The position numbers and the translations under genes are program-made. Under the pieces are notes generated by a model. That model did not search any database and was not told the DNA's origin. It worked only from the letters and a program-made list of their open reading frames with translations. From positions 55,929,293-55,993,292 of the forward strand of contig OZ024927.1 of NCBI GenBank assembly GCA_964017235.1: DNA of 64,000 nt, in the 5' to 3' direction. The stretch's first letter is position 1; every line of letters starts with the position of its first letter. The DNA comes from Sabellastarte sp. h YS-2021. Its lineage: Eukaryota > Annelida > Polychaeta > Sabellida > Sabellidae. Positions 23,301 through 33,289 of this stretch are shown here, in pieces.

Positions 23301-24192
23301 TGAAGGTTTCGGTTGGTCAGATCCCTGTGACGAGCCTTGTTGAATGGCTGGGTCACTAGGTCGGGATGATTGGGTAGGCAAAGGGGGATCTGGGATGACA
23401 GCTCCACCAGATCCCAGAACCACGGCATGTTGGGCCAACCCGGAGCTATTAGGATCACTCTTTTGTACAGATGATCTGACAGTTTGCTGACCACCTTGCC
23501 TAGTAACGACACTGGGGGAAAGGCATACATGTCCAAGTTCTCCCAAGAGACTGTTAGAGCGTCCACTGCCCAAGCATTGGGGTCTGGGACTGGAGACACG
23601 TACTGGACTAGTTTGTAATTGTACCTTGTCGCAAGCATGTCGACCTGGGGAAGGAGCCATGTTTGACATAGGACGTCGAAAACCTCCTGATGAAGAGACC
23701 ATTCCGTCTGAATGATTTGGCCTTGTCGAGACAACTTGTCCGCAATAACATTCAGAGGGCCTGGGATGTGTTTGGCCTTCAGAACAACCTGTCTCAGATT
23801 GCACCAGCACAGGAGTCGCCATAGAAGGGCACAGAGTGGGCCCTGTACTACATGAAGATGACTTTCTGGAACTGACCAAGTGCCGCTTGCTGTGAAATCT
23901 CCTAAGTGAGCACCCCAGCCTTCTTTTGAGGCATCTGTAAAGATTTGAATGGCATGACGCAGAGGGTGCAGAGGTTGACCTAGCAAGACATTTGTCTCCT
24001 TGGTCCACCATTGTGGGTGCAGGTGGAGAGTTCTTGGAACTGGAATCTCCTTTTCCAGTGATTCGGGGACTATCCAACCCAACTCCTGGCAAAGGGCAAG
24101 GAGGGATCGGGTGCCCTGGTGGCAGGATTCTTTGGTGGGAGCTCGAATCAACCAGTACTGGTGGATTCTTATACCCCGAGACTGAGCCATCA
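23120..24192 (-). pseudogene. DIRS copy C RT remnant, RNase H and inter-domain
   Basis: The RT end begins at the very edge of the A5 insertion with MAQSRGIRIHQY and lacks the DD pair: the sequence goes directly to WLIRAPTKESCHQG. A second deletion joins LCQELGWIV to PESLEKEIPVPR, removing the thumb. RNase H (FTDASKEGWGAHLGDF) has a further deletion between HLHVV and QGPLCALLWRLL, so the VATDN box is lost. The inter-domain block retains PDPNAWAVDALTVSW and PGWPNMPWFWDLVEL. It cannot be functional. Confidence 0.8.
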
Positions 24193-24441
24193 ATTTGAAA
24201 ATTTTAATTTCGTAAATGTAGCTTTTATAAGCTACAAGCTTACCAGGTGGGACTTGATGCTGTTCTCAGATGGCCACAAGGCATCATGGCCAACGTCTAA
24301 GAAAATAGACATTTATAGTTGGCCGTAGCCTCAAATTGTCGTCACGTGATAACTTCTGACCAATCGCCCTACTTTCTCATTGAAATTTTTTTAACCTACC
24401 CCTCAGCTGTAAATAGCGGGGAGGCAGGGTGGGACTCTTCT

Positions 24442-24545
24442 AAGTCCCACATGGTAAGCTTGTAGCTTATAAAACCTACATTTACGTAATTAAAATTTTC
24501 AATTTTATTGCACTACAATAGCTTACCATGTGGGACTTAATGCTG
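24442..24545 (-). repeat. DIRS A5 ICR
   Basis: AAGTCCCACATGGTAAGC, then CTTGTAGCTTATAAAA, the AT-rich junction AAAATTTTCAATTTTATTGC, then ACAATAGCTTACCATGTGGG. It is the joined complement of both element ends; the 5' end itself is missing from this copy, so the ICR is the only record of it here. Confidence 0.85.
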
Positions 24546-24989
24546 AATGCAACCGCCCTGTGGCAGGGTTACAGCTGAGACTGGACGATATGTCAATTTT
24601 CCTTAGATTTTGAAATAATAGATTAGAATGAATGTTAGAAATACCAGTCTGAGTCCTGTTTACAGTGCCCCAATCCTGAAGACTGGGCCTGTAGAGAGCC
24701 AAAAACCTGAATAGAATGGAAGACAGTGCTAAAAACTGTCAAGATGTTTTGATTGTAGGACAGACGTGCAGCAGTACTCATTAGAGGTCTAAGGGTCCTT
24801 AGGGGCCCTCCACGAGTCACAAACCAGCCCAATGGTTGGAATTCTCATAAAATTTTGCCACCGAATATGAGATTAATGACAACTTTAATAAGTCCTTAAG
24901 ACATATTATATTTGATAAACTAAAAAACAAAATGACCTTACCCGTAACATCTTGAGAGGTAAAACTATACCTAGATCCTGGGATTAGAC

Positions 24990-26000
24990 TCCTGAAGACT
25001 TGGTTGTAGCAGATGTGCCCCCCCTTCCTTTCTTTCCGAGGATACCTGGTCTGAGGGGAAGTATCTATAACTTGTGCTGCCACCACTGGTCCCAGATACA
25101 TATTGTTGTCGTTGTCTGACCAAGTAAGGTCTTTTAGGTAAAAATTTGTAAATGTTATGCGCTTTAACTTGGACCAAGTCCAAGGCTTGTTGGTCAGCTT
25201 GTTTATAACAAAGTAGAATGGTTTGTTTCAACCAGGAAGAGAGAGTAGCGGGTCTGATGTCTGAGGTATGTCCTTTCTTGAAGGAGATGAAAAGGAGGGA
25301 TCGAGACCCTCTCAGGTCTTTGGTTCGATCCAAATAGTACTCCAGGGCCCGCACCGGACACAGAGTCCTGTCTTCTTTGAATTGTCTATCTACAATGGTA
25401 GTCAAAGCAGGAATAGTCACTGGAGACACATGAGAATCTTCTCTTGCTAGTTGGTTTTTGGCTATGAAGTCAGAAGAAGGGAACAAGGCAACCTTTTCCC
25501 ATTGGCCTAGATTAGATACTTTGTTTGCAACCCAGGCATGGATTTCGCTGCGGCGTTTGCCGGAGGCCAAAGCTAGCAAGAAAGCAGTTTTGAGAGTAAG
25601 ATGTTTGAGGTCTGTGTCTTTCATAGGCTCAAAGGGTGCTTCTGTGAGCTCATTAAGAACAGAAAGGTTCCACTTAGGAAGATTCCTGGGACGATCCCTG
25701 TGAAAGCTGGAGAGCAACCTATGAAGGTCTGAACTTTTGCAATATGGTGGCCCGCTGGGCCCAAAGTGTCAACAATGGCCATCCTGTAACCATCGATGGT
25801 CGAGGGGTGCCTGTTTAGATCTTGGTACAGGTACATGAAAAAGTTTGAGACTTGTTTCACAGATGGAGTGGAGAAATCCACCGAATTGTCTCTGCACCAT
25901 TTCTCAAATAAGGCCCACTTTGACTTGTAGATGATTCTTGTTGATGACCTCTGAGGTGCAGCAATTCTCTGCCACCTCCACAGAGAAGCCTTATTCTTGG
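24990..26000 (-). pseudogene. DIRS A5 tyrosine recombinase, HxxR region deleted
   Basis: The SGKRRSEIHAWVANK arginine box and SSDFIAKNQLARED are intact. After DLVQVKAH the frame runs into NIYKFLPKRP: about 140 bp relative to A8, which include the HxxR arginine and the HW box, are deleted near 25157. The N-terminal part (STRIIYKSKWALFEKWC) is frameshifted relative to the catalytic part near 25700. The product would be inactive. Confidence 0.8.
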
Positions 26001-27640
26001 AGCTGTCCACTCCTAGACACCAGGCGTGGAGGTTGAGATGCTGTGGATTGCTGTGGAACACATAATTGTGGGACTGTTTGAGAAGAGTCGTTGACACTGG
26101 AAGTTGTAGTGGGATCTCTGTTGAGAGCTGCACTAGGTCCCAAAACCAGGGCATCCCTAGCCAGCCTGGGGCTATTATGATGATCAGGCAATAGCACTGC
26201 CTGATTTTGTGGATCATCCTGTGAAGGAGAGCCGTCGGAGGGTAAGCATAGGCAGTGAGACGTGTCCAGTTTATGTTTAGAGCATCTATGTCCCAAGCCT
26301 TTGGGTCTGGGACAGGAGATACGTACAGTGGAAGGTTGTGGTTCAGATGAGTGGCAAATAAGTCTACATGAGGTGTGAACCACTTTTGGCAGATCTGTTT
26401 GAACACCTGCGGATGCAGTGACCATTCTGTTGACTGCACTTGGTTCGACCTGGACAGAAGGTCGGCCATCACATTCAGTCACCCTGGAATGTGTCTGGCT
26501 TTCAGTGTTATGTGATAGTGATGGCACCAGGTCATGATCTTCCACAGGACAGCACACATCTCTGCTGAGTGAGTTCCTCCTTGTTTGTTTATGTAGGCTA
26601 CCACTGTTGAGTTGTCCGTTGCAACTAGCACTGTTTGGTTCTGGCACTGGTCCTTGAAGCTTCGAAGGGCCAGGGAGACCGCCTTCAATTCTAGGAAGTT
26701 TATGTGTAGCCTTTTTTCCCGGTCTGACCACAGACTCTTTGTAGAACTTTGATCTAAGTGAGCGCCCCAACCTTCATTTGAGGCGTCTGTAAAGAGTTGG
26801 ATACTGTGGGATGAAGGTCTGCACCTTTCCTCACGTTTGAGGGATTTTGCCACCTGTCTAAGTGTGCTGCAATGGCTTCTGTCCAAGGAAGGAGGCTGTC
26901 CAGCGACTGAGGATATCTCCAGTGCTCCTTGAGATGAAACTGAAAGGGCCTCATGTGAAGGCGTCCCTCCGGGACCATTTTCTCCATTGAGGCAAGCAAC
27001 CCAATTAGCGACATCAAACATCTTGCAGTCAAAACATGTTTTGACTTGAGTCTTAGGAACAAATCCTGAAGTTTGAGCCATCTCTCGAGTGGGTTACAAG
27101 GGCTGAATCTAGATTGTATTCATAGCCCATGAACGAAAACACCTGAGTAGGTTTCAGTTCTGATTTTTCCTAATTTATGATCCACCCCTGTGGCAAAACC
27201 TTAGGTATTTCCTTGAGTTTGGGTGGATGGGGATGTGAAGGTAAGCGTCCGATAGGTCTATTGATGATACCCATTCTCCTGGAATTAGGGAGGTCCTGAT
27301 GGACTCTGGAGTTTCCATTTTGAACTTTTCTACATGTAGAAAAGTGCTGAGCCTGCTTAAGTCTATTATTGGCCTCCACCTTTGGTGAGGCTTGGGGACT
27401 AGGAACAGGCGACTGTAAAACCCGAGACATTTTCCACCCTTTTGATTGCGTTCTTTGACAGAAGAGACTGGATACAATCGCCTAGAGCTTGGTCTTTTTG
27501 AAGGGCCTTGTATTCTGATAGAATCAGAGGAAATCTGACCAAGTTTGGTTTTGAGAGGAATGGTAGTACATAGCCATTGGTGATAATGTTTAACACGTTT
27601 GATGAACATTTGTTTGTCAGTCTCTTCTGAAAGAACGGAG
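25990..27640 (-). pseudogene. DIRS A5 RT / RNase H / inter-domain, palm-deleted
   Basis: The fingers are recognisable (LGFYSRLFLVPKPHQRW, WVSSIDLSDAYLHIPIHP). Then SRKYLRFCHR jumps to the WINQ region near 27185, deleting the segment with the YLDD box. Further coding text (GYEY, the LLASMEKMVPEGRLHMRPFQ thumb or connection) follows, then RNase H with FTDASNEGWGAHLDQ and VATDNSTVVAYINKQGG, and the inter-domain with DPKAWDIDALNINW and PGWLGMPWFWDLVQL. Several frameshifts are present. Confidence 0.8.
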
Positions 27641-29140
27641 GCGATCTCCTACTGGTGGACTGAGGGAGGCTTTGAAGGAGTCATTGGGGGGGGGAGGGGT
27701 TTCCACGCCCTCGTCCCCTATTCTGGGGTCAAAAACGACCCTTGAAGCCTCTGAATTTCGGTTTCCCCCTTCCTGAGGAAAACGACTGGTTACTGCTTTG
27801 TGAGGAATTGCCCCCATAGGGGCGTTTCCTGTAGGAGCCTCTTTTCTTGTTGTGGGGACCACGAAAGGGCTTATTTTTATAGGGTGCGAAACCCTGAGAG
27901 TCTTTAGAGGTGCCTTTTTTGAGGAGGAAGTCTTCTCCCTCCTTCACAAGTTGAGACTGGAACAAGGAAGAATGCCAAAAGGGTGAGTTCCTGGCATCTC
28001 GTTTCCCCTAGATGTGGATGCAGAAGGGTCATTTCAGCTTCGCGCCTGAGCAAGCCAGTGTTACCCATGGAATATAACTCCATCTGGAGTATATAGGCCA
28101 AGGATTTGCTAAGGCATGTGAGAGCTCTGTGTTGAATAAGAATAGTCTTATTCCATAGATCTAGGTATTCACAGGCTTCTTGATATCCACATTTGGCTGC
28201 TTTCTCAGGACTGGCACCTTTCTGAATCTGAGATTTGACCTTCTTGAAGGTCGACTTCAGACTATGTTGGCACTTTTCAAGAATGACATTGCAAGAAGAT
28301 GAAGTCTTGGCAAAGGCAGCAGTGTAGTTAAGAGTGGATATATTTTGCCTAGCTTGGTGTTCCAATTCCTTAAGAATTGGCAGGGGAACCTTGCCCACAG
28401 GGGCCCCAGAGGGTTTTGGAGTAATACAGATTTTTGAAAAATCTGTATTCAACTCCTGCATTTTCTCCTCATAACAGTCCCACCTTGTACCACTTTGTAG
28501 TGGCAGGAGGAGGTTTGATATATTTACCTTCAGGTAAATTAGCGGCCTTGAAGTCATGCTCAAATTTATCAAAGGTATCCTTGATAACAGAGCTAAGGGG
28601 GAGCATGGAAGAAGGGCCTCTTGGTCTTAGCTCCTGACGGCCTTTCTCATCATCTAGACCCATTACTGAAGTAGATGACCTAGGCATAGATTCCCTGGGG
28701 TCAGGGAGGGAAAGAATGCGCCTAAAAGTGTCCACCTCTTCAGCATACTGGGAGGGAATGTCAGCCAGGGCTACTTCTCTATAATAAGGAGGGTCTGGAT
28801 CATGTTGAGGTTGGTCTTGATCAGAGTTAGCCCCAGAGGGCTGAGCCCCAGAGGGCGTAGAAGACCTGTGTTTAGCCACAGAGGGCTGATGTTCCTCTGA
28901 GGAAGATGAAACATATCTGGACCTAGATTTATATTTACCCTTGTCAGCATGTTTTTGGGGTTTGGTAGATGGCATCCGAGGTTGGTCGGATTCATCAGAG
29001 TATTGGTCCAAGGCAGATCTTGGACCAACATCATGCTTCCTATGAGAGTGAGAGTGTCTTTTATGTCCATCCGAGGCCTTCTTGGAAGGTACCTCGGATG
29101 CATTAGAGTTCTGATCCGAGAAATTCTGATGATCAGATCC
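27617..29140 (-). pseudogene. DIRS A5 gag-like ORF, N-terminally truncated
   Basis: It matches A8 gag from about residue 280 onwards: DIPSQYAEEVDTFRRILSLP, LDDEKGRQELRPRGPSS, the alpha-helical QARQNISTLNYTAAFAKTSS block, SLAYILQMELYSMGNTG and the basic NKPFRGPHNKKRGSYRKR tail. Three frameshifts (near 27960, 28480 and 28990) break it. The N-terminal cysteine cluster is absent. Confidence 0.75.
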
Positions 29141-29460
29141 GAGTATGGCCGAATTATGGTTTGCAAGTTTTGAATATTACCCATACATACAGACGTGGCA
29201 ATACATGCTTTTGTGTGGAGTTCGGGCAAAACCTGTGGCTCATTTGATGCAATACCATCTGTTACAATGGGAAGTTGCAAAAGTAAAACAGTTAATGAAT
29301 TCTATGACTTTCACAGTGCTTATTCTACATCAAAAGACACCCAAAGGTGCAACAACCAAGATTCAAGTAAAAGATATGAGATATAAGAGAGATAAAATAG
29401 TATTAGATATCCCTGTGGAGAGATAAAATAGCATCCGATATGCCAGATCAAATGTAACAA
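29141..29460 (+). mobile_element. Element H5, left fragment
   Basis: GAATTATGGTTTGCAAGTTT and the following 250 bp match the internal 5' part of H2 (39610-39840), including TACAATGGGAAGTT and CATCAAAAGA...CCCAAAGGTGCAAC. Its own 5' terminus is lacking. The element resumes at 35827 after DIRS copy B6, with satellite units and a family H 3' end, so B6 is read as having inserted into it. Confidence 0.6.
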
Positions 29461-29678
29461 ATTTGCAAATTTAATTAGTAAATTAAATTTTTAAGTTAAT
29501 ACCCTATCCAATGGACAATTGCTAATCCGGTCGGCGCAGTCCCTAGTACTAGTGCACTCACCAGATGGCGTGTCATACTTCCTTCCTGTCTAGACAGCGT
29601 GACGTCATAGCATCTTTTTCGTTGTCTAAACCTATTAGACCCCTAGTAAGCTGATAGCGGGGTCGGTGGGAGGATCTT

Positions 29679-29768
29679 GTGTGTCCATTGGATAGGGTAT
29701 TAACTTATAAAAATTTAATTTACTGATTAAATTTGCAATTTTATTGCGCTAATACATCCTGGACAATA
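29679..29768 (-). repeat. DIRS B6 ICR
   Basis: TGTCCATTGGATAGGGTATT, TAAAAATTTAATTTACTG, the junction TTTGCAATTTTATTGCGC and TAATACATCC join the two termini of family B. The right half is shorter than in B3 (CATCCTGGACAAT instead of CATCCTATCCAATGG), a small deletion that breaks the pairing with the 5' end. Confidence 0.8.
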
Positions 29769-30134
29769 ACTACCGCTTGGTCGGCGGGTAAGTTACTAGG
29801 GACTTAGGTGAACTGATAAACAGAACTAACAAAAATTTTCTTCCAGGTCTGGGTTGACCTTGGTCAGAGAACCCTTAAGGCCATAGTCGGTTAACAGAGA
29901 CCAGTTAACTGGTCCAAACTGACTTACCCCCCCCCCCCCTTTTTTAACAGACCTACTCTGAGGCAGGGCAAGAGAGGGATGAGTTCGGTCCCATAAGAAG
30001 TAAAATAAACCTCCCGAAGGAAGCACGTCAAGAGTTTTTTTGTTTTTGTTTTGTTTATATATATACAACTATTTACATATGTACACTATTTATATATGTA
30101 CAGAATCTCCTCTATTTCTGTGTCATTTGTGGAT

Positions 30135-31170
30135 CTGCTGAGCAGCCACTACAGGTCCCAGATGGTAGAGCTCTGAGTCAGCCCAGGCCACATCCTTCAG
30201 ATAGAACTGTGTGAAGGTATTATGTGATTTCCAGTGGCAGTGATAAAATTAATTGGAAGGCCTTAGAAGCAGCAAAGGCCCTGACATCATGGGCTTTGAC
30301 CTGATGCAAGGTATGGGCCTCTTGATCAGAGAGCTCATAACATAGGATCACAGTCTGTTTGATCCATGAGGAGATCGTGGCAGGTGAGATGTCTTTGTCG
30401 AAGCCTTTCTTGAAGGAGACAAAGACTAGCTCCTTATTCTGCCTGAGGTCTGAGGTCCTGTCCAAATAGTAGCGTAATGCTCTAACCGAACAGAGGGACC
30501 TGTCAGACTTGAGGGACTTATCCAGAGTTGGGGCCAGGGCTGGTATAACCACTGGGGCCACACTGTCTGAACCCTTTTGGGCCAGCTGATTCTTTGAAAG
30601 AAAGCTGGGAGATGGGTACAGGGACACCTTTGACCAATCAGATTGGTGTCTGATATTTTTATTCTGCCAAGCATGAATCTCACTTCTATGTTTGCCCGAC
30701 CCAAGGGTTAAGAGGAAAACTGTCTTGAAAGTCAAATGTTTCAAAGAGTCCTCTTTAATCGGTTCAAAAGGAGCCTTTGTCAGCTGGTGCAAAACCAGGG
30801 AGAGGTTCCAGGAGGGGTCCTTTGGGTCTGTCTCTGTGGAAACTATCCAGGAGACGCGCGAGATTTTCATCCTTGCTGATATTAATAGGTGAATTACCAA
30901 ATTTATCAGCAATGGCTGACCTGTAACCATCAATGGTACTGGGCTGTAGCTTCCTGTCCTGAAACAGGTACATAAGGAAGTCAGCTACTGATTTCACAGG
31001 GGGTGCCCTGAAATCCACCTGATGAGTGAGGCACCACTTTGTAAAAATGGTCCACTTTGCCTCGTAGACTGATCTGGTTGATCCCCTCTGAGGAGCCTCA
31101 ATTCTTGCTGCCACTGCTTCAGAGAAGCCTTGTTCCTTGATTGCTGAGGCTCTAGGAGCCATGCATGGAG
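30135..31170 (-). pseudogene. DIRS B6 tyrosine recombinase, small deletion
   Basis: The N-terminal part has EAVAARIEAPQRGSTR, EAKWTIFTKWC and FLMYLFQDRKLQPSTIDG. The catalytic part has LGSGKHRSEIHAWQ and AHDVRAFAASKAFQ. A deletion of roughly 35 bp near 30240 removes the bases between KAFQ and the CHWKSHNTFTQFYLKDV block and shifts the frame. An additional frameshift lies near 30810. The remaining end reads AWADSELYHLGPVVAAQQ, as in other copies. Nucleophile tyrosine and HxxR survive but are in different frames. Confidence 0.85.
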
Positions 31171-33080
31171 ATTTAGGTTTGTCAGATTTCTGTGAGGGAT
31201 CTGATTGAAAGGTTGCGTTAGCAGATTGGGCAGATTGGGCATGCTCAGTGGGATTTGGCTGGACATGGCCACTAGGTCCCAAAACCAAGCCATGTTGGGC
31301 CATCCCGGGGCAATCAGGATGATCCTCTTGTAACTTCTCCACCACTTTGCCCAAGATGGCTGCTGGTGGGAAGGCATATGCATCCAGATCCTCCCATGGC
31401 AGGCTGAGTGCATCTACTGCAGTGACCAGAGGATCCGGTACCGGTGACACGAACAGAGGGAGCTGGTTGTTGAACCTCATGGCAAACAAGTCTAGTTGAG
31501 GTCGGTGCCACCTGCTGCATATTGTTTGGAAAACCTCTTGAAGGAGAGACCACTCTGAATGGTCTGGCCTAGCCTGGATAGCTTGTCTGCTACCACGTTC
31601 AGCTGGCCTGGGATGGGTCGGGCTTTGAGAGTCACTAGTTTCCTGGAACACCAGGTCAAGATTCTCCACAGAAGGGCGCAAAGCGAACCCGACCTCATGC
31701 CTCCTTCCTTGTTTATGTAAGACACTACTGTAGTGTTGTCTGTTGCCACCAGTACTATTTTGGTACAGAGGTCTTGGAACTCTTTCAAGGCTAGGAAGAC
31801 TGCTTTTAGTTCCAGATAGTTTATATGCAGTTTGCTTTCTGGCAGTGACCAGGCCCCTCTGGCAGTGTGTTTAAGTGAGCGCCCCACCCTTCTTTTGATG
31901 CGTCTGTAAAGATCTGCAGCGCATGTCTTATTGGGTGTAATGGTTGGCCTGTGAGTACACTGCCTTCTTCTAGCCGCCATTGTAAATGTGGGTGCAGGGA
32001 CCTGGGGACAGGGATAATTTTCTCCAATGATTCCGGTACCCGCCAGTTGTTCTTGAGATGCCACTGAATAGGTCTCATGTGTAACCGGCCTAGGTGAACT
32101 TGTTTTTCTGTGGCTGTTAGTAAGCCTATCAGGGACATGAACTGTCGGACCGGACAGGTCGGTCGTGACAGTATTTCCAATATTTTGTCCTGAAGACTTT
32201 GCCACTGGTCTGGTGTCGGTCGGACCCGACCGGCCTTGAGGTCGAACTGGTAACCTACAAAATCGAAGATCTGCTTGGGTTCCAGTTCCGACTGTTCCAA
32301 ATTCACCAGCCAGCCTAGCTTTTGACATATGTTCACTAGATCTTGAGTATGCTGGAGACAATCCTGGTGGGATCTGGCTCTCACCAACCAGTCGTCTAGG
32401 TTCTGGTGGATCCTTATACCCTTGTTTATGGCCATCAGTTTTACCTCCTTTGCTACCACAGTAAACTCCAAGGGTGCTGTGGACAGACCGAAAGGCAGAG
32501 CTTTGAATTGGTATGTCTGACCCTGGACATGAAATCTCAGATATTTCCTGGATTGTTCCTGTATTGGTATATGGAAGTAGGCATCTATGAAATCTAGTGA
32601 GGTGACCCACTCCCCTTGTTGGAGGGAGGTCCTGATGGTTTCCGGTGTCTCCATTTTGAATTTCTCTGTCTTGAGGAAAAGGTTCAATTTGCTCAGATCC
32701 AATATGGGTCTCCATTTGTTGTTGGGCTTTGGTACTAAAAATAGTCGGTTGAAAAACCCCAGAGATGTTTGATGTTTTACTAGTTCTACAGCATTTTTGT
32801 CTACAAGCTGATGTAATGCCTCCAGCAGGTAGCTGTTCTTGTGGGGATTGACATAACAGCTTGTGACTGTGGGAGACCTTGTGAGTTTTGGCCAGATCTG
32901 AAAGGGGAGGGTGTAACCCTCTTTCAGGATTTGAACTGTTTTCTGACCGGCACCCAGATCCAGCCAAGTTTGCCAAAAGTTTTGAAGTCTGGCCCCAACA
33001 GGCAGTTTTGAGGCAGCATTTCTGACATTTGTTACAGGTTGAACACAAGACAATTGAGTGACACAAGAAACACTTTTCAC
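31170..33080 (-). pseudogene. DIRS B6 reverse transcriptase / RNase H / inter-domain
   Basis: The RT part is open for over 400 codons: GARLQNFWQTWLDLGAG, LGFFNRLFLVPKPNNKW, WVTSLDFIDAYFHIPIQ, FKALPFGLSTAPLEF and the catalytic box as NLDDWLVRA. The usual first residue of YxDD is Asn here, while both Asp are present. The thumb and connection (FDFVGYQFDLKAG, FMSLIGLLTATEKQ) are intact. RNase H starts FTDASKEGWGAHLN, then a frameshift near 31870 moves it into the next frame (GAWSLPESKLHINYLELK, VATDNTTVVSYINKEGG). It is followed by the PDPLVTAVDALSLPW and PGWPNMAWFWDL inter-domain. It is the only family B copy here that still has the palm. Confidence 0.85.
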
Positions 33081-33212
33081 ATACTTTAATTTGTGATTTC
33101 TGTAATAACAACCTGCTGACCCGGGACTTAACTCTCTCTTTTGGGAGTGCCTGGGCGCAGAATGAACAACTGGAACAACATGATAGTTTACATTTAAACT
33201 TTGACAAGTGTC
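32990..33212 (-). other. Cysteine-rich reading frame between gag and RT of B6
   Basis: The frame holds KCKLSCCSSCSFCAQAL, a basic KERVKSRVSRLLLQ linker, VCEKCFLCHSIVLC, and STCNKCQKCCLKTACWGQ: at least twelve cysteines in about 65 codons. It overlaps the RT start (LPVGARL) in another phase, exactly as in copy B3. I do not recognise a named family. It may be a zinc-binding end of Gag or a separate small ORF. Confidence 0.5.
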
Positions 33213-33289
33213 TTATGTCTGTCTTGTTAAATTCTGGCTCCCGGCGAGCAGTCCCCTCTGTAACATGGCTACACAGTAATTGTCATTTA

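Larger units (their letters stand above)
20200..24192 (-). mobile_element. Older DIRS copy C (near family B), doubly interrupted and truncated
   Basis: Read on -, a family B-like ICR relic (TTTGCAATTTTATTGCGCTAA on +, about 20205-20285) and the 3' noncoding region with a C-run at 20410 are followed, after a satellite-element insertion, by recombinase and RNase H/RT at 22228-24192. The join across the insertion is supported by B6, where the same noncoding and coding blocks are adjacent (about 29750-30220). Gag and most of RT are missing because family A copy A5 begins at 24193 and no continuation of C is seen beyond it. Confidence 0.7.
24193..29140 (-). mobile_element. DIRS family A copy A5, 5'-truncated
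   Basis: The 3' ITR (left end on +) begins TTGAAAATTTTAATTTCG and contains the GCTTACCAGGTGGGACTTGA block. The ICR is at 24442-24545. Recombinase, RT/RNase H and most of gag follow on -. Homology to gag stops at about 29140, so the gag N-terminus and the 5' ITR are gone. It inserted into the RT of copy C. Its 3' noncoding region preserves the undisturbed GACAGTGCTAAAAACTGTC (24723-24741) that is split in A7 by element H2. Confidence 0.85.

Noticed and set aside
22884-24092. A 402-codon frame on - in copy C
   Set aside because: Its first part is the alternate frame of RNase H and inter-domain; only the last portion is recombinase. Treated as part of the pseudogene.
31492-33207. A 571-codon frame on - in B6
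   Set aside because: Its middle is the wrong frame of RT, whose motifs (VPKPNNKW, NLDDW) lie in the neighbouring frame. Only the Cys-rich start and the RNase H end are meaningful, and its apparent start is not an ATG.
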